Program-made: the position numbers and the translations under genes
Part shown: one piece after another, positions 31,421 through 42,321 of the stretch
Layout of the letters: the number at the start of each line of letters is the position of its first letter
How positions within the stretch are numbered: position 1 is the first letter of the stretch
Source of the DNA: Modicisalibacter tunisiensis
Lineage (GTDB): Bacteria; Pseudomonadota; Gammaproteobacteria; Pseudomonadales; Halomonadaceae
Assembly: GCF_020148005.1 (NCBI RefSeq)
Contig: NZ_JAGXFD010000001.1
Location: 380,320-444,319, forward strand
Reading direction: 5' to 3'
DNA length: 64,000 nucleotides
The notes under the pieces: generated by a model
What the model saw: only the letters and a program-made list of their open reading frames with translations
The model's database searches: none
What the model was told of the DNA's origin: nothing

Positions 31421-32517
31421 GTCCCGCCCCTCATCGCCAGCCCGCAGGCGGTGAGCATCGCCGGCGCATCGCTGGCCAGGGCGTGAATGTCGACGCGCGA
31501 ATGGATCGCCATCCGCGCGAAGGGATTGGCCACCTCGATGGTCAGGCCGCTGTCCTCGGCCAGGCGCTCGCGCAGGCCGGGAATCACGCTCGAGCCGCCG
31601 GCCAGGATCAGCCGGCTCACGGCCGGATGCCGGCCCGCGGTGTAATAGAGCTGCAGCGAACGGCCGACCTGCTGGATCAGCGTCTCGATGAAGGGGGCGA
31701 GCACCTCGTCGTGATAATCCTCGGGCAGGCCGCCGCGTTTCTTGGCCAGCCCCGCCTCCTCGAAGCTCAGCCCGTAGCGGCCGCGAATCGCCTCGGTCAG
31801 CTGGCGACCGCCGAACACCGTGTCCCGGCTGAAGATGATGCGATCGCCACGCAGCACGTGGAAGGCATTCATGTTGGCGCCGATGTCCACCAGGGCCACG
31901 GCCGGCTCCTCCTCCATCGCCGGCAGCTGGTGGCGCAGCTCGCCGAAGGCCCGCTCCATGGCGAAGGTCTCGACATCCACCGCCGCCGGCTCCAGCCCCG
32001 CCTGCATCACCGCCTCGGTCAGCTGGCCGACATCCTGCTGACGGCAGGCCACCAGCAGCACGTCCTGCTGGTCGCCGAAGCGCGCGTTCAGCCCCAGTCG
32101 CTGGAAATCGAAGGCCACCTCATTGAACGGAAACGGGATGTGCTTGTCCGATTCCAGCTGAATGCGCGCCTCGATCTCGTCGTCGCTCAGCGAGGCCGGC
32201 AGGGTCAGCGTCTTGGTGATGGCCGCACTGGCGGGTACCGCCACCGCGGCCCGGCGCGAGAGGGGCTGGGCATGATCGACGGCGCGCCTGAGTGCGGCGA
32301 CGACATCCTCCATGCGGCGGATGCGGCGCTCGACCACCGCACCTTCGGCGAGCGGGCGCACGGCGTAGCTGTCGACGCGAAAGTGCTGACGGCCCGGCCG
32401 CAGCTCGAGCAGCTTCACCGTGGCCGACGTGATGTCGATACCGATCAACCCTTTGCCGGACTGGCTCAACCCGAACAATGATGGTCCTCTGCGCGATGCG
32501 GTGATTATGGTTGTCAT
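31417..32517 (-). CDS. pilM: Type IV pilus assembly protein PilM
   Basis: 366 residues. Actin/FtsA-like cytoplasmic ATPase that binds the PilN tail. Family marks: LIGIDITSATVKLLEL near the N-terminus, ESDKHIPFPFNEVAFDF, DIGANMNAFHVL for phosphate binding, and LAGGSSVIPGL. First gene of the leftward pil operon, divergent from mrcA across a 189-base gap. Its N-terminus may start slightly further in; the first 15 residues are unusual. Confidence 0.95.
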   Translation of the reverse strand: MTTIITASRRGPSLFGLSQSGKGLIGIDITSATVKLLELRPGRQHFRVDSYAVRPLAEGAVVERRIRRMEDVVAALRRAVDHAQPLSRRAAVAVPASAAITKTLTLPASLSDDEIEARIQLESDKHIPFPFNEVAFDFQRLGLNARFGDQQDVLLVACRQQDVGQLTEAVMQAGLEPAAVDVETFAMERAFGELRHQLPAMEEEPAVALVDIGANMNAFHVLRGDRIIFSRDTVFGGRQLTEAIRGRYGLSFEEAGLAKKRGGLPEDYHDEVLAPFIETLIQQVGRSLQLYYTAGRHPAVSRLILAGGSSVIPGLRERLAEDSGLTIEVANPFARMAIHSRVDIHALASDAPAMLTACGLAMRGGT

Positions 32518-32706
32518 GCTGCAGTATCAGGCGTCTCGCCCGAGGCCACGAGACTACCTGATATACAGGCCATTTACACACGGCTCGCGGGGTCGCCCTT
32601 CAACGCTGGCCGGTCGTTCACCGGATTCCTATAATGCGCTGCTCAAGGGATTGAACGCGCGCATCGCGGCCGACCGCCACCCGTACACCATGGATATCGC
32701 CCTTTC

Positions 32707-35238
32707 ATGAAGCTTCTCAAACGCCTGCTGACCTCGACCCTGTGGTTCTTCGTGTCACTCGGCGCCGCCAGTCTCCTCGCCGTGATCGGCGCGGCGCTCT
32801 ACTTCGCGCCCGGCCTGCCCGACGTGCACCAGCTGCAGGGCTACGAGCTTCAGACGCCGCTGCGCGTCGTCACCCGGGACCACCAGCTGATCGGCGAATT
32901 CGGCGAGCAGCGCCGTCGCCCGGTCGACTACAGCGCCATCCCCCAGGACATGGTCGAGGCCTTCCTGGCCGCCGAGGATGCCAGCTTCTTCGAGCACCCC
33001 GGTGTCGATCCCAAGGGACTCGTCCGCGCCGCCCTGGAGCTGGTCACCCACGGCGGCACCATCCAGTCCGGCGGCAGCACCATCACCATGCAGGTGGCGC
33101 GCAACTACCTGCTGACGCTCGACCGCACCTTCACCCGCAAGATCCGCGAGATCCTGCTGTCGCTGCAGATGGAACAGATCCTCTCGAAGGACCAGATCTT
33201 CGAGCTCTACGTCAACAAGATCTACCTGGGCAACGGTGCCTACGGCATCGGCGCCGCCGCCAAGACCTACTACGACAAGCCGCTCGACGCGCTCACCCTG
33301 GCCGAGAAGGCGATGATCGCCGGGCTGCCCAAGGCGCCCTCCGCGCTCAACCCGCTGACCAACCCCGAACGCTCGCTGATCCGCCGCAACTGGATCCTCT
33401 ATCGCATGCGCGAGCTGGGCTACATCGACCAGTCCGCCTACCAGCAGGCCGTGAAGGAGCCGATCAGCGCGCGCCAGCATGACACCCAGGTGGATGTCCA
33501 GGCGCCCTATGTCGCCGAGATGGCGCGCCAGTTCGCGGTCAATCACTTCGGCAAGGAGGACGCCTACTCCGGCGGCTACACGGTCACCACCACCCTCGAC
33601 GGTCCGCTGCAGCAGGACGCCCGCCAGGCGCTGATCGAGGGGCTGATCGCGTATGACCGCCGCCACGGCTGGCGGGGGGCCGAGCAGACCGACATCCCGC
33701 CCAGCCTGGTCGAGGCCCAGGACCAGACCCAGAAGAGCGGGCTCGAGGAGGAGCTCGCGGCTTCCCCCGAGGTCAGGAAGACCGCCCGCCAGGCGGCCCA
33801 GAGCAGCCAGGCCAGGGTCGAGGGCGTGGACGGCGACGTCAGCAACTGGCTGAAGGTGCTCGAGCGCACGCCCGCCTACGGCCCGCTGAAGCCGGCCATC
33901 GTGGTGGCCAGCGAGGACCATGAGATGCGCGTGCTGACCCGCGACGGCACGGTCAGGACCCTCGGCTGGGACGGCCTGAAGTGGGCGCGCGAGTACCACA
34001 GTCCCAAGTGGCGCGGCGACGTGCCCGCCAACGCCGGCGAAATCGCCAGGCGCGGCGCCCTGGTGCGCATCATGCAGACCGACGACGGCGACTGGCGGCT
34101 GGCCCAGCAGCCCGGCGCCGAGGCGGCGATCGTGGTGCTCGATCCGCAGACCGGGGCCATCCGCGCCCTGCAGGGCGGCTTCAGCTTCAACGCCAGCAAG
34201 TTCAACCGCGCGACCCAGGCCCAGCGCCAGGTGGGCTCCAACTTCAAGCCCTTCGTCTACCTGGCCGCCCTTCAGGAGGGCGGCATGACCGCCGCCACCA
34301 TCATCAACGACGCCCCGGTGGTCATGCAGCAGTTCAGCGGCGACGACTGGCGGCCCGAGAACGCCGAGGGCGAGTTCCTCGGCCCGACCCGGCTGCGCGT
34401 CGGCCTGTACCAGTCGCGCAACCTGGTGACCATCCGCATCCTGCAGTCGCTGGGCCTGGAGAAGGCCCTGACCTTCCTCGAGAACTTCGGTTTCGACAAG
34501 GCGCGCCTGCCCCAGGGGCTGTCGCTGGCGCTGGGCAGCGCCTCGCTGACCCCGCTGGAGGTGGCCAACGCCTACGCGATTCTCGCCAACGGCGGCTTCC
34601 AGGTCTCGCCCTGGTACATCCAGCGCGTCGACAAGACCGACGCCGACCAGCCGCTCCTCGAGACCACCCCGCAGGTCGCCTGTCGCGACTGCGCCGACGG
34701 CGCCAGCCAGACGCAGATCGACGGCAGGAGCTACCCGGTGGCGCCGCGGGTGGTCGATCCCGATGCCCTGTACATCCTGCGCGACATCATGCGCGACGTG
34801 ATCGAGAAGGGCACCGGCCGCGGCGCCCTGGACCTGAACCGCAGCGACATCGTCGGCAAGACCGGCACCACCAACGACCAGCGCGATGCCTGGTTCTCGG
34901 GCTTCAACATGCAGGTGGTGGCGACCGTGTGGGTCGGCAAGGACGACAACTCGAGCACCGGCGAATACGGCTCCCAGGCCGCCCTGCCGATCTGGAAGGC
35001 GTTCATGCGCCCGGCGCTCAAGGGCACCCCGGAAACCGTGCCGGAGCGCCCCGACGACATCGTCACCGCGCGCATCGACCCGCAGACTGGCCAGCGCCTG
35101 CATGACGACCAGCCCGGCGGCATCGAGGAAATCTTCCGCAAGGACAACCTGCCCGACTTTGCACCGCGTCGCATCGACCAGCAGCTGGAAGACAGCAGCG
35201 GCGCCCAGGGTACCGGTACCTACGAAGCCATCTTCTGA
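32707..35238 (+). CDS. mrcA: Penicillin-binding protein 1A
   Basis: 843 residues. Bifunctional peptidoglycan glycosyltransferase/transpeptidase anchored by an N-terminal helix (residues 8-35). The glycosyltransferase domain shows AAEDASFFEHPGVD, QSGGSTITMQVARN and KIREILLSLQMEQ. An OB-like inserted domain lies roughly between 320 and 470. The transpeptidase domain has the active serine in GSNFKPF, SRN and KTGTTND. Divergent from pilM, as in Pseudomonas ponA. No linked partner gene. Confidence 0.97.
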   Translation: MKLLKRLLTSTLWFFVSLGAASLLAVIGAALYFAPGLPDVHQLQGYELQTPLRVVTRDHQLIGEFGEQRRRPVDYSAIPQDMVEAFLAAEDASFFEHPGVDPKGLVRAALELVTHGGTIQSGGSTITMQVARNYLLTLDRTFTRKIREILLSLQMEQILSKDQIFELYVNKIYLGNGAYGIGAAAKTYYDKPLDALTLAEKAMIAGLPKAPSALNPLTNPERSLIRRNWILYRMRELGYIDQSAYQQAVKEPISARQHDTQVDVQAPYVAEMARQFAVNHFGKEDAYSGGYTVTTTLDGPLQQDARQALIEGLIAYDRRHGWRGAEQTDIPPSLVEAQDQTQKSGLEEELAASPEVRKTARQAAQSSQARVEGVDGDVSNWLKVLERTPAYGPLKPAIVVASEDHEMRVLTRDGTVRTLGWDGLKWAREYHSPKWRGDVPANAGEIARRGALVRIMQTDDGDWRLAQQPGAEAAIVVLDPQTGAIRALQGGFSFNASKFNRATQAQRQVGSNFKPFVYLAALQEGGMTAATIINDAPVVMQQFSGDDWRPENAEGEFLGPTRLRVGLYQSRNLVTIRILQSLGLEKALTFLENFGFDKARLPQGLSLALGSASLTPLEVANAYAILANGGFQVSPWYIQRVDKTDADQPLLETTPQVACRDCADGASQTQIDGRSYPVAPRVVDPDALYILRDIMRDVIEKGTGRGALDLNRSDIVGKTGTTNDQRDAWFSGFNMQVVATVWVGKDDNSSTGEYGSQAALPIWKAFMRPALKGTPETVPERPDDIVTARIDPQTGQRLHDDQPGGIEEIFRKDNLPDFAPRRIDQQLEDSSGAQGTGTYEAIF

Positions 35239-35334
35239 CACGCGGGTCGCGGGCCCGCCCGGGCCCTGCCCCTCTCCACCGCGACGGCGTGCCACACGCC
35301 GCCGCGGCACAGTCGCAACTACAGGAGCCCCGAC

Positions 35335-36105
35335 ATGTCGTGGCGAACCCGCTTGTGGCGCACAGCGCTCCCGGGCGTGGGGCTGGCACTACTGGTGGCG
35401 ATACCGCCGGCACTGGCCAAGGAATCGCTGTTCTACGCACCGCCCCGGCCCGGCGACGATACGCCCGATTTCAGCGGTCAGGCCGAGCTGGGCTACACCA
35501 ACCTCTCCGGCAACACCGACAGCGAGACGCTGATCGCCAAGGGGCGGCTGACCTGGATCACCGGCACCCTGACCCACACCCTGCGCGGCGAGACCCGCCA
35601 GGTGAAGGAGAACGGCAATGCCAGCGCCGAACAGTATCTGGCGGCCGGTCGTGAACGCTACGATCTCGACGGGCCGCACTACCTCTTCGGCTTCACCCGC
35701 TGGGAAAAGGACCGCTTCAGCGGCTACGACTACCAGTTCACCACCATCATCGGCTACGGCCGGCAGCTGCTCGCGGGCCCGACCCACAAGCTGTCGCTCG
35801 AGGCCGGTCCCGGCTACCGCCATGACGAACTGGCAAACGGCACCGACAAGGACCTGGCCGTGGGCTACGGGGCCCTGGACTACCAGTGGCAGTTCAGCGA
35901 AGGCTCGAACTTCCAGCAGGAGTTCTCCGTCGAGGGCACCGACGCCAACGTCACCACCCGGGTGTTCTCGGCGATCACCGCCCAGCTCAATGCCCACCTG
36001 GCGCTGCGCCTTTCCCACGAGATCAAGAACAACTCCAACCCGCCCGAGGCCAGCGCCTCCGACACCGACCTGACCACCGCGGCCTCGCTGCTCTACCGCT
36101 GGTAG
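35335..36105 (+). CDS. Outer-membrane DUF481 family protein (YdiY-like)
   Basis: 256 residues with an N-terminal signal peptide ending in ALAK. The rest shows alternating polar/nonpolar strands ending in the C-terminal aromatic YRW, as in outer-membrane barrels. Family marks include AELGYTNLSGNTDSETLIAKG, LYGFTRWEKDRFSGYDYQ-like region and GPGYRH. Substrate or role not established for the family (salt-induced homologues are known in enterics). Follows mrcA by 96 bases, transcribed the same way. Confidence 0.85.
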   Translation: MSWRTRLWRTALPGVGLALLVAIPPALAKESLFYAPPRPGDDTPDFSGQAELGYTNLSGNTDSETLIAKGRLTWITGTLTHTLRGETRQVKENGNASAEQYLAAGRERYDLDGPHYLFGFTRWEKDRFSGYDYQFTTIIGYGRQLLAGPTHKLSLEAGPGYRHDELANGTDKDLAVGYGALDYQWQFSEGSNFQQEFSVEGTDANVTTRVFSAITAQLNAHLALRLSHEIKNNSNPPEASASDTDLTTAASLLYRW

Positions 36106-36110
36106 AAACG

Positions 36111-36139
36111 CCGACAGCCGGCACGGGGCCGGCTGTCGG
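36111..36139. terminator. Convergent hairpin between DUF481 gene and maeB
   Basis: CCGACAGCCGGC pairs perfectly over 12 bases with GCCGGCTGTCGG around loop ACGGG, six bases after the DUF481 gene and 38 bases after the maeB stop. No T tract on either side; probably a bidirectional stop helped by Rho. Confidence 0.5.
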
Positions 36140-36176
36140 AGGAGGCTGGCGGGCGGCGCATGAAGGCCGCGACGGA

Positions 36177-37466
<1,290 letters not shown>

Positions 37467-37574
37467 GGGATGCGCCGGCCAGAATATAGAAAAAAGTCTA
37501 ATCGAACAACTCGACGCAACTTGCTGTTATGAAAGGCATTTAAGCGATAGTTTGAAATAGTTTCCAGTTATTCG

Positions 37575-37607
37575 AAAAGCGTTATGCCTGACTCGCCAGG
37601 CATAACG
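37575..37607 (-). terminator. Rho-independent terminator after telA
   Basis: Minus strand: CGTTATGCCTG, loop, CAGGCATAACG, followed by CTTTTCG. An 11-base perfect stem with short T run, 26 bases after the telA stop. Confidence 0.75.
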
Positions 37608-37632
37608 TGAAGCTTATTCAAGGCCGGCGAGC

Positions 37633-38796
37633 CTATATCGTCGCATCGGGCGACTGCCGATTGCCCTGCTCGTGGCGGGCGATGGCCGCATCCCCCTGCT
37701 GCGCCAGGGCCTCGAGCCGATCGATCTGCGTATCGAGCCGCGGCAGCGCCTCGCGCCGGTAGCGGGCGACATCGTCGAGCGCCGCCATCACGTCGCTGAA
37801 GGCCTCCGTCAGCGCCTGCTGGTCGAGCATCGCCGACGAGGCGCGGGTCTGGATCTCCACGCCCTGGCTGCGCAGCGCCCGGGCGGTGCCGGCTATCATC
37901 GACGAGGTGGCGCTGTTGAGCGCCTCGACGCGGTCCAGCACCAGGCGCTGGTTGGCCAGCGCCAGCGCCACGGTGACCGCCACGTTGAGGGCGGCGACGG
38001 TGACATTGATGGCCCGGTCGACGCCGCGCATCAGCTCGCGGTTGTTGCGGATCACCACCTCCAGCGCCAGCACCCCCTGCTGGCTCACCGCGCGCTGCTG
38101 CTGCAGGTCGACCAGCCGCTGGCGCAGCGGAAACAGCAGCTCCTCCTCGATGAAGGCCCGCTGCGGGTCGGCCTCGTCCAGCGCCAGGCTTCGCCGCTCG
38201 AGGCGTTCGTCGATCAGCCGCCCCAGCGCGACCTGTTGGTCGAGCTGCCCGAGGGTCTCGCGCAGCGCCGTCTGGTCGTCGGAGAGGGTCAGGTTGTCGC
38301 GCCGCAGCATGTCGCGCCCGCCCTCCAGGTCGTGGATGATGGCGTCGAGCGCCTGCTGGGCGTTCTCGAACTTCTGGAAGTAGCGGGTCAGCCGGCTGCC
38401 CACCCCCGGCAGCCGCGCCATCAGCTTGTCCCAGCGCCCGCCGCCGAGCGAGTGATGCTGCGGGTCCAGCGCCGTCATGCGCTCGCGCAGCTCAAGCAGC
38501 GAGGCGGCCACCGGGCCGCCCTCGTCGCCCTGATGGGCGAGCCGGCGCAGCGGCGTCTTGAGCATCTCGCTCTGGTGCGCCGCCTGGCGCTGCAGCTCGA
38601 GCCCCAGGGCGTCGATCGCCTCGCGCTGGCCCGCCGCGCCGCCCTCCGGGGTCATCAAGGCCTCGACGAAGGCCTCGGCCTCGGCGGCGAGCCGCTCGTC
38701 GGCCGCCGACGACTCGTCGGGCGCGAAGCGGCTTTCCAGCGTCTCGATCGCGGGCAGGGCCAGCGGACGGTCATCGGGCTGACGCGCATCGGTCAT
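37633..38796 (-). CDS. telA: TelA/KlaA-family protein (toxic anion resistance)
   Basis: 387 residues, almost entirely helical. The N-terminus is disordered and acidic; the middle has RLTRYFQKFENAQQALDAII and a helical bundle, and a family signature RNNRELMRGVDRAINVTVAALNVAV near residue 270. TelA relatives were first found in tellurite-resistance plasmid loci; most chromosomal members have no proven role. 43 bases after the membrane-protein gene upstream, so cotranscribed as a pair. Confidence 0.85.
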   Translation of the reverse strand: MTDARQPDDRPLALPAIETLESRFAPDESSAADERLAAEAEAFVEALMTPEGGAAGQREAIDALGLELQRQAAHQSEMLKTPLRRLAHQGDEGGPVAASLLELRERMTALDPQHHSLGGGRWDKLMARLPGVGSRLTRYFQKFENAQQALDAIIHDLEGGRDMLRRDNLTLSDDQTALRETLGQLDQQVALGRLIDERLERRSLALDEADPQRAFIEEELLFPLRQRLVDLQQQRAVSQQGVLALEVVIRNNRELMRGVDRAINVTVAALNVAVTVALALANQRLVLDRVEALNSATSSMIAGTARALRSQGVEIQTRASSAMLDQQALTEAFSDVMAALDDVARYRREALPRLDTQIDRLEALAQQGDAAIARHEQGNRQSPDATI

Positions 38797-38839
38797 GGCG
38801 AAACTCCTTGGCGAGGGAACAGGGGCCGGAGGCGCGGCG

Positions 38840-39784
38840 TCATTGTGCGCCGCGCCCGTAACGCGCCGCCCCGGCGGCGAAGCGGCGCAGCTCGTTCAGT
38901 GCCCGGTCGGCGGCCACCGAGGCCTGCGGGCGCTGCGTCTCCACGCGCGCCAGCGCCACGGCGGCATCGTCGAGCGCGGTCAGCGCCGACTCGTTGCGGG
39001 CGGCCAGCTCGCGCAGGTGGCGCTCGGTCTGCTCGAGCAGCTCCAGGCGGCGCTTGAGCGCCAGCCGCTCGGCCACCGACAGGTGCACGCTCTCCTCGCT
39101 CAGGCGCCGGCGCACGAACTCGCCGTCGACCTCGGACACGCCCCGCGCCTGGGAGGCCATGGCGGTGAGGTTGTCCACCGCACCGAGCGACACCTCGCGG
39201 ATCAGCGAACGGGCGCGCTGGAAGGTCAGCTCCTCGACGGCGAAGCGCTCGCCCAGCACATCCAGCACGTGCCGGTAGCGGCTGTAGAGCCGGTCGGCCT
39301 GGACGGCGAAGTCGTCGCGGCCGGCGGTCTGCAGCTGGCGCTTGGCGTCGGCCAGGGCCAGCACCAGGTCGTCGGCGTCCTGAGGCGGGTGGTCGGGGTC
39401 GAGGGTCAGCACGCCCTTCTCGTGGGCCTGGCGGGCCTGCTCGGCGCGCCGATTCGCCGCCTCGGCCGCCTCCCGCGCGGCGCGGCGGCGCTCCCGGCGA
39501 CGCGCCAGCCAGCCACGCCAGCGGCGCTCCAGCGGCAGCTCGACGGCGATCGCCCCCAGCCCGGCCAGCCAGCCGAGCAGCGACGGGCCGAAGCCGCCCC
39601 ACAGCGAGGTCAGCCAGATCAGGAAAGCGATGAACGGCACCAGCAGCCAGTAGCGCAGGATCACCTGCAGGCGATTGGGATGGGGCTCCGCCAGCGCCAG
39701 GCGCGGCTCGACCATGCCGATCAGAAACCAGGGCAGACAGGTTACGAACAGCCCGTAGGCCAGACCTTGAAGAAATGCCAGCAT
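38840..39784 (-). CDS. Membrane protein with coiled-coil domain, XpaC-like partner of TelA
   Basis: 314 residues. Two hydrophobic helices (about 1-25 and 44-82) are followed by a basic stretch and a long helical/coiled-coil cytoplasmic region rich in Arg, Ala and Glu. Its position directly upstream of telA, and the layout of TM segments plus helical domain, resembles the XpaC-TelA pair (B. subtilis xpaC-yaaN). I recognise it by context and layout, not by a clear motif. Role unknown; a structural or stress role in the envelope is an inference. Confidence 0.6.
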   Translation of the reverse strand: MLAFLQGLAYGLFVTCLPWFLIGMVEPRLALAEPHPNRLQVILRYWLLVPFIAFLIWLTSLWGGFGPSLLGWLAGLGAIAVELPLERRWRGWLARRRERRRAAREAAEAANRRAEQARQAHEKGVLTLDPDHPPQDADDLVLALADAKRQLQTAGRDDFAVQADRLYSRYRHVLDVLGERFAVEELTFQRARSLIREVSLGAVDNLTAMASQARGVSEVDGEFVRRRLSEESVHLSVAERLALKRRLELLEQTERHLRELAARNESALTALDDAAVALARVETQRPQASVAADRALNELRRFAAGAARYGRGAQ

Positions 39785-40026
39785 ACGCCGCGGGCCCGCC
39801 GAAAAGGGGAAGGAATCCTGATTGTAGAGGAAGCGTCAGGTCGCAATAAAGCCGCCCGGCGTCGCCCGTGAGCCTACCGCAATCGGCTGACTCGCCGGGC
39901 GGTGGTCTTTCGGCAGGCTGTTCATCCGGCGCCTGGCCGCGGGAGCGACTTCGGTCGCGATGCCCCCGCCACCGGGGATGTTGTCGGCCGTGGCGTTGCC
40001 CTCTCCACCCTGTTCCCGGTATCGAC

Positions 40027-42321
40027 TCACCCGCCACCGGGATCGAGCCGCCACCAGGCCGGCAGCAGCCGCTCCACCTCGCGGCGGCAAAAGCGGTCAT
40101 CGATCAGGTGCACCACGCCGCGATCCGCCGGGGTGCGGATCACCCGGCCGGCCGCCTGGACCACCTTCTGCACGCCGGGATACAGGTAGGCGTAGTCGTA
40201 GCCGCGGCCGAACAGCGCGGCCAGCCGCTCGCGCAGCTGCTCGGTGACCGGGTTGACCTGCGGCAGACCCAGGGTGACGACGAAGGCCCCGATCAACCGC
40301 TCGCCGGGCAGGTCCACGCCCTCGGCGAAGGCCCCGCCGAGCACGGCGAAGCCGATGCCCCGCCCGTCCGCGACGAAGCGGTCGAGAAACGCCTGGCGCG
40401 CCGCCTCGTCCATGCGCCGCTGCTGGCACCAGACCGGCACCTCAGGATGGTGCTCGCGGAAGCGCCCGGCCACCTGCTCGAGATAGGCATGGCTGCTGAA
40501 GAACGCCAGGTAGTTGCCCGGCCGGGCGCGGTACTGCTCGGCCATCAGCGTGGCGATGGGCGTCAGCGACGCCGGGCGGTCGGCATAGCGGGTCGAGATG
40601 TGCGCGCTGCGCCGCACCGTCAGCTGGGCCGCCGAGAAGGGCGACAGCACGGCCTGCCAGGGCGTGTCGGCGGGCAGGCCGAGCAGGTCCCGATAATAGG
40701 CGCCCGGTCCGAGCGTCGCCGAGAACAGCACCGCGGCGTGAGCGGCGGCGAAGCGCTCGGCGAGAAACGCCGCCGGCAGCACATTGCGACAGCACAGCCG
40801 CGACAGTCGCGTGCCGCGCCGTCCCGGGCGCTCGTGACAGTCGAACAACGAATGCGCCCCGAAGCGCTCGGTCAGGCGCACCAGCTGCAGGGCGTCGAGC
40901 ATGAAGGCCAGCAGCGCCGGGTCGGCCATCGGCGTGCCGGCCGCCGCTGCCTCGGCCAGATGATCGGCGATCGCCTGCACGAGGCGCTGCAGGGCGCCCA
41001 GCCATTGCGTCGGCGGACCGTCGAGCACCCGGTAGGCCGCGTCCGCCTCGTCATCCGCGTGCAGCGCCCGCCACTGCCGATCGAGCGCCTCCAGCGGGCG
41101 GCGCAGCGCGCCCGGCACGTGCCGCTTCAGGGCCAGCAGCTCGGCCCGGTCGAGCTCGGCGGTGTACATGCCGCGCCCGCGCTCGACCAGGTTGTGGGCC
41201 TCGTCGACCAGCACCGCGACGCGCCATTCCTGCTCGCGGGCCAGGGCGTGCAGCATGGCATGGGCATCGAAGTAGTAGTTGTAGTCGCCGACCACCACGT
41301 CGCACCAGCGCGCCAGCTCCTGGGCCAGGTAGTAGGGGCAGACGTCATGCGCCAGGGCGATCTCGCGCACGCGCTCGCGATCGAGCCGTGCATGGCGTAC
41401 CGCCGCCTCGCGCGCCGCGGGCAGCCGATCGTAGAAGCCGCGGGCCAGCGGGCAGGCCTCGCCGTGGCAGGCCTTGTCGGGATGCTCGCAGGCCTTGTCG
41501 CGGGCCACCAGCTCGAGCACGCGCAGCGGCATGGCCGACACCTCCGCTCCGTCCCCCGCGAGGGTGGCCAGGGCGTCCAGCGCCAGCCGCCGTCCCGGCG
41601 TCTTGGCGGTCAGGAAGAACACCCGGTCGAGCCGGCGGCGCGGCAGCGCCTTGAGCGCGGGAAACAGCGTGCCCAGCGTCTTGCCGATGCCGGTCGGTGC
41701 CTCCAGCAGCAGAGCCCGCCCGGTGGCCGCCGCCTTGTAGGTGGCCTCCGCCAGCTCGCGCTGGCCGGGACGAAAGGCGGCGTGGGGAAAACCCAGCGCC
41801 TCGAGGGCCGCATCGCGCGCGACGCGATGTGCCGCCTCCTGCCGTGCCCAGGCCAGGAAGCGCGCGCAGTGCTCGACGAGGAAGGCCTCCAGTTCGGCGG
41901 CCTCGAACGTGGCCTCGAGCGCCGTCTCGCGCTGGGTGGCGATGTCGAGATAGACCAGCGCCAGCGTCAGCTCGGCATGGCCGCGCTCGCGGCACAGCAG
42001 CGCCCCGTAGAGCTTGACCTGCGCCCAGTGGAGCGCGCGCTGGTTGTCGGGCATCAGCGCCAGGTCGCCGCGGTGGGTCTTGATCTCCTCGAGGCGCCGG
42101 CGCGCGGGGTCGAAGCCGTCGGCCCGGCCGCGCACGACCAGCTCGCCGTGACGGCCCTCCAGCGGCAGTTCGCGCTGGTAGTCGGCGCCGCGCCGCCCGG
42201 TCACCAGGGCGTGCCCGGCCATGCCTTCCTGGGCCGAGGGCGCCGGGGTGAAGCGCCGGTCCAGATCGCCGCGGCGCGCGGTGAAGGCGCACAGGGTACG
42301 CACCGCGACGGTCAGGGTCAT
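40027..42321 (-). CDS. XPD/DinG-like iron-sulfur helicase with Cas4/RecB-like nuclease motifs
   Basis: 764 residues. N-terminal 170 residues carry a RecB/Cas4-type nuclease motif set (D68, EEIK at 78-81, QVKLY at 101-105). Then come Walker A APTGIGKT (208-215), four spaced cysteines C278, C285, C290 and C328 where XPD/DinG helicases hold an iron-sulfur cluster, and DEAH (373-376). C-terminal helicase motifs lie around FFSSHAYLEQV and LGGAFAEGVDLPGERL. Start MTLTVAV at 42321 overlaps the FAN1-like stop by four bases (ATGA), so the two are translated together. It is a DNA helicase likely coupled to nuclease cleavage in repair; substrate unproven. Confidence 0.9.
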   Translation of the reverse strand: MTLTVAVRTLCAFTARRGDLDRRFTPAPSAQEGMAGHALVTGRRGADYQRELPLEGRHGELVVRGRADGFDPARRRLEEIKTHRGDLALMPDNQRALHWAQVKLYGALLCRERGHAELTLALVYLDIATQRETALEATFEAAELEAFLVEHCARFLAWARQEAAHRVARDAALEALGFPHAAFRPGQRELAEATYKAAATGRALLLEAPTGIGKTLGTLFPALKALPRRRLDRVFFLTAKTPGRRLALDALATLAGDGAEVSAMPLRVLELVARDKACEHPDKACHGEACPLARGFYDRLPAAREAAVRHARLDRERVREIALAHDVCPYYLAQELARWCDVVVGDYNYYFDAHAMLHALAREQEWRVAVLVDEAHNLVERGRGMYTAELDRAELLALKRHVPGALRRPLEALDRQWRALHADDEADAAYRVLDGPPTQWLGALQRLVQAIADHLAEAAAAGTPMADPALLAFMLDALQLVRLTERFGAHSLFDCHERPGRRGTRLSRLCCRNVLPAAFLAERFAAAHAAVLFSATLGPGAYYRDLLGLPADTPWQAVLSPFSAAQLTVRRSAHISTRYADRPASLTPIATLMAEQYRARPGNYLAFFSSHAYLEQVAGRFREHHPEVPVWCQQRRMDEAARQAFLDRFVADGRGIGFAVLGGAFAEGVDLPGERLIGAFVVTLGLPQVNPVTEQLRERLAALFGRGYDYAYLYPGVQKVVQAAGRVIRTPADRGVVHLIDDRFCRREVERLLPAWWRLDPGGG

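Noticed and set aside
32420..32710. A 96-codon frame between pilM and mrcA
   Set aside because: Overlaps the start of pilM on the other strand and has no ribosome site or recognised domain; this gap is better read as a divergent promoter region.
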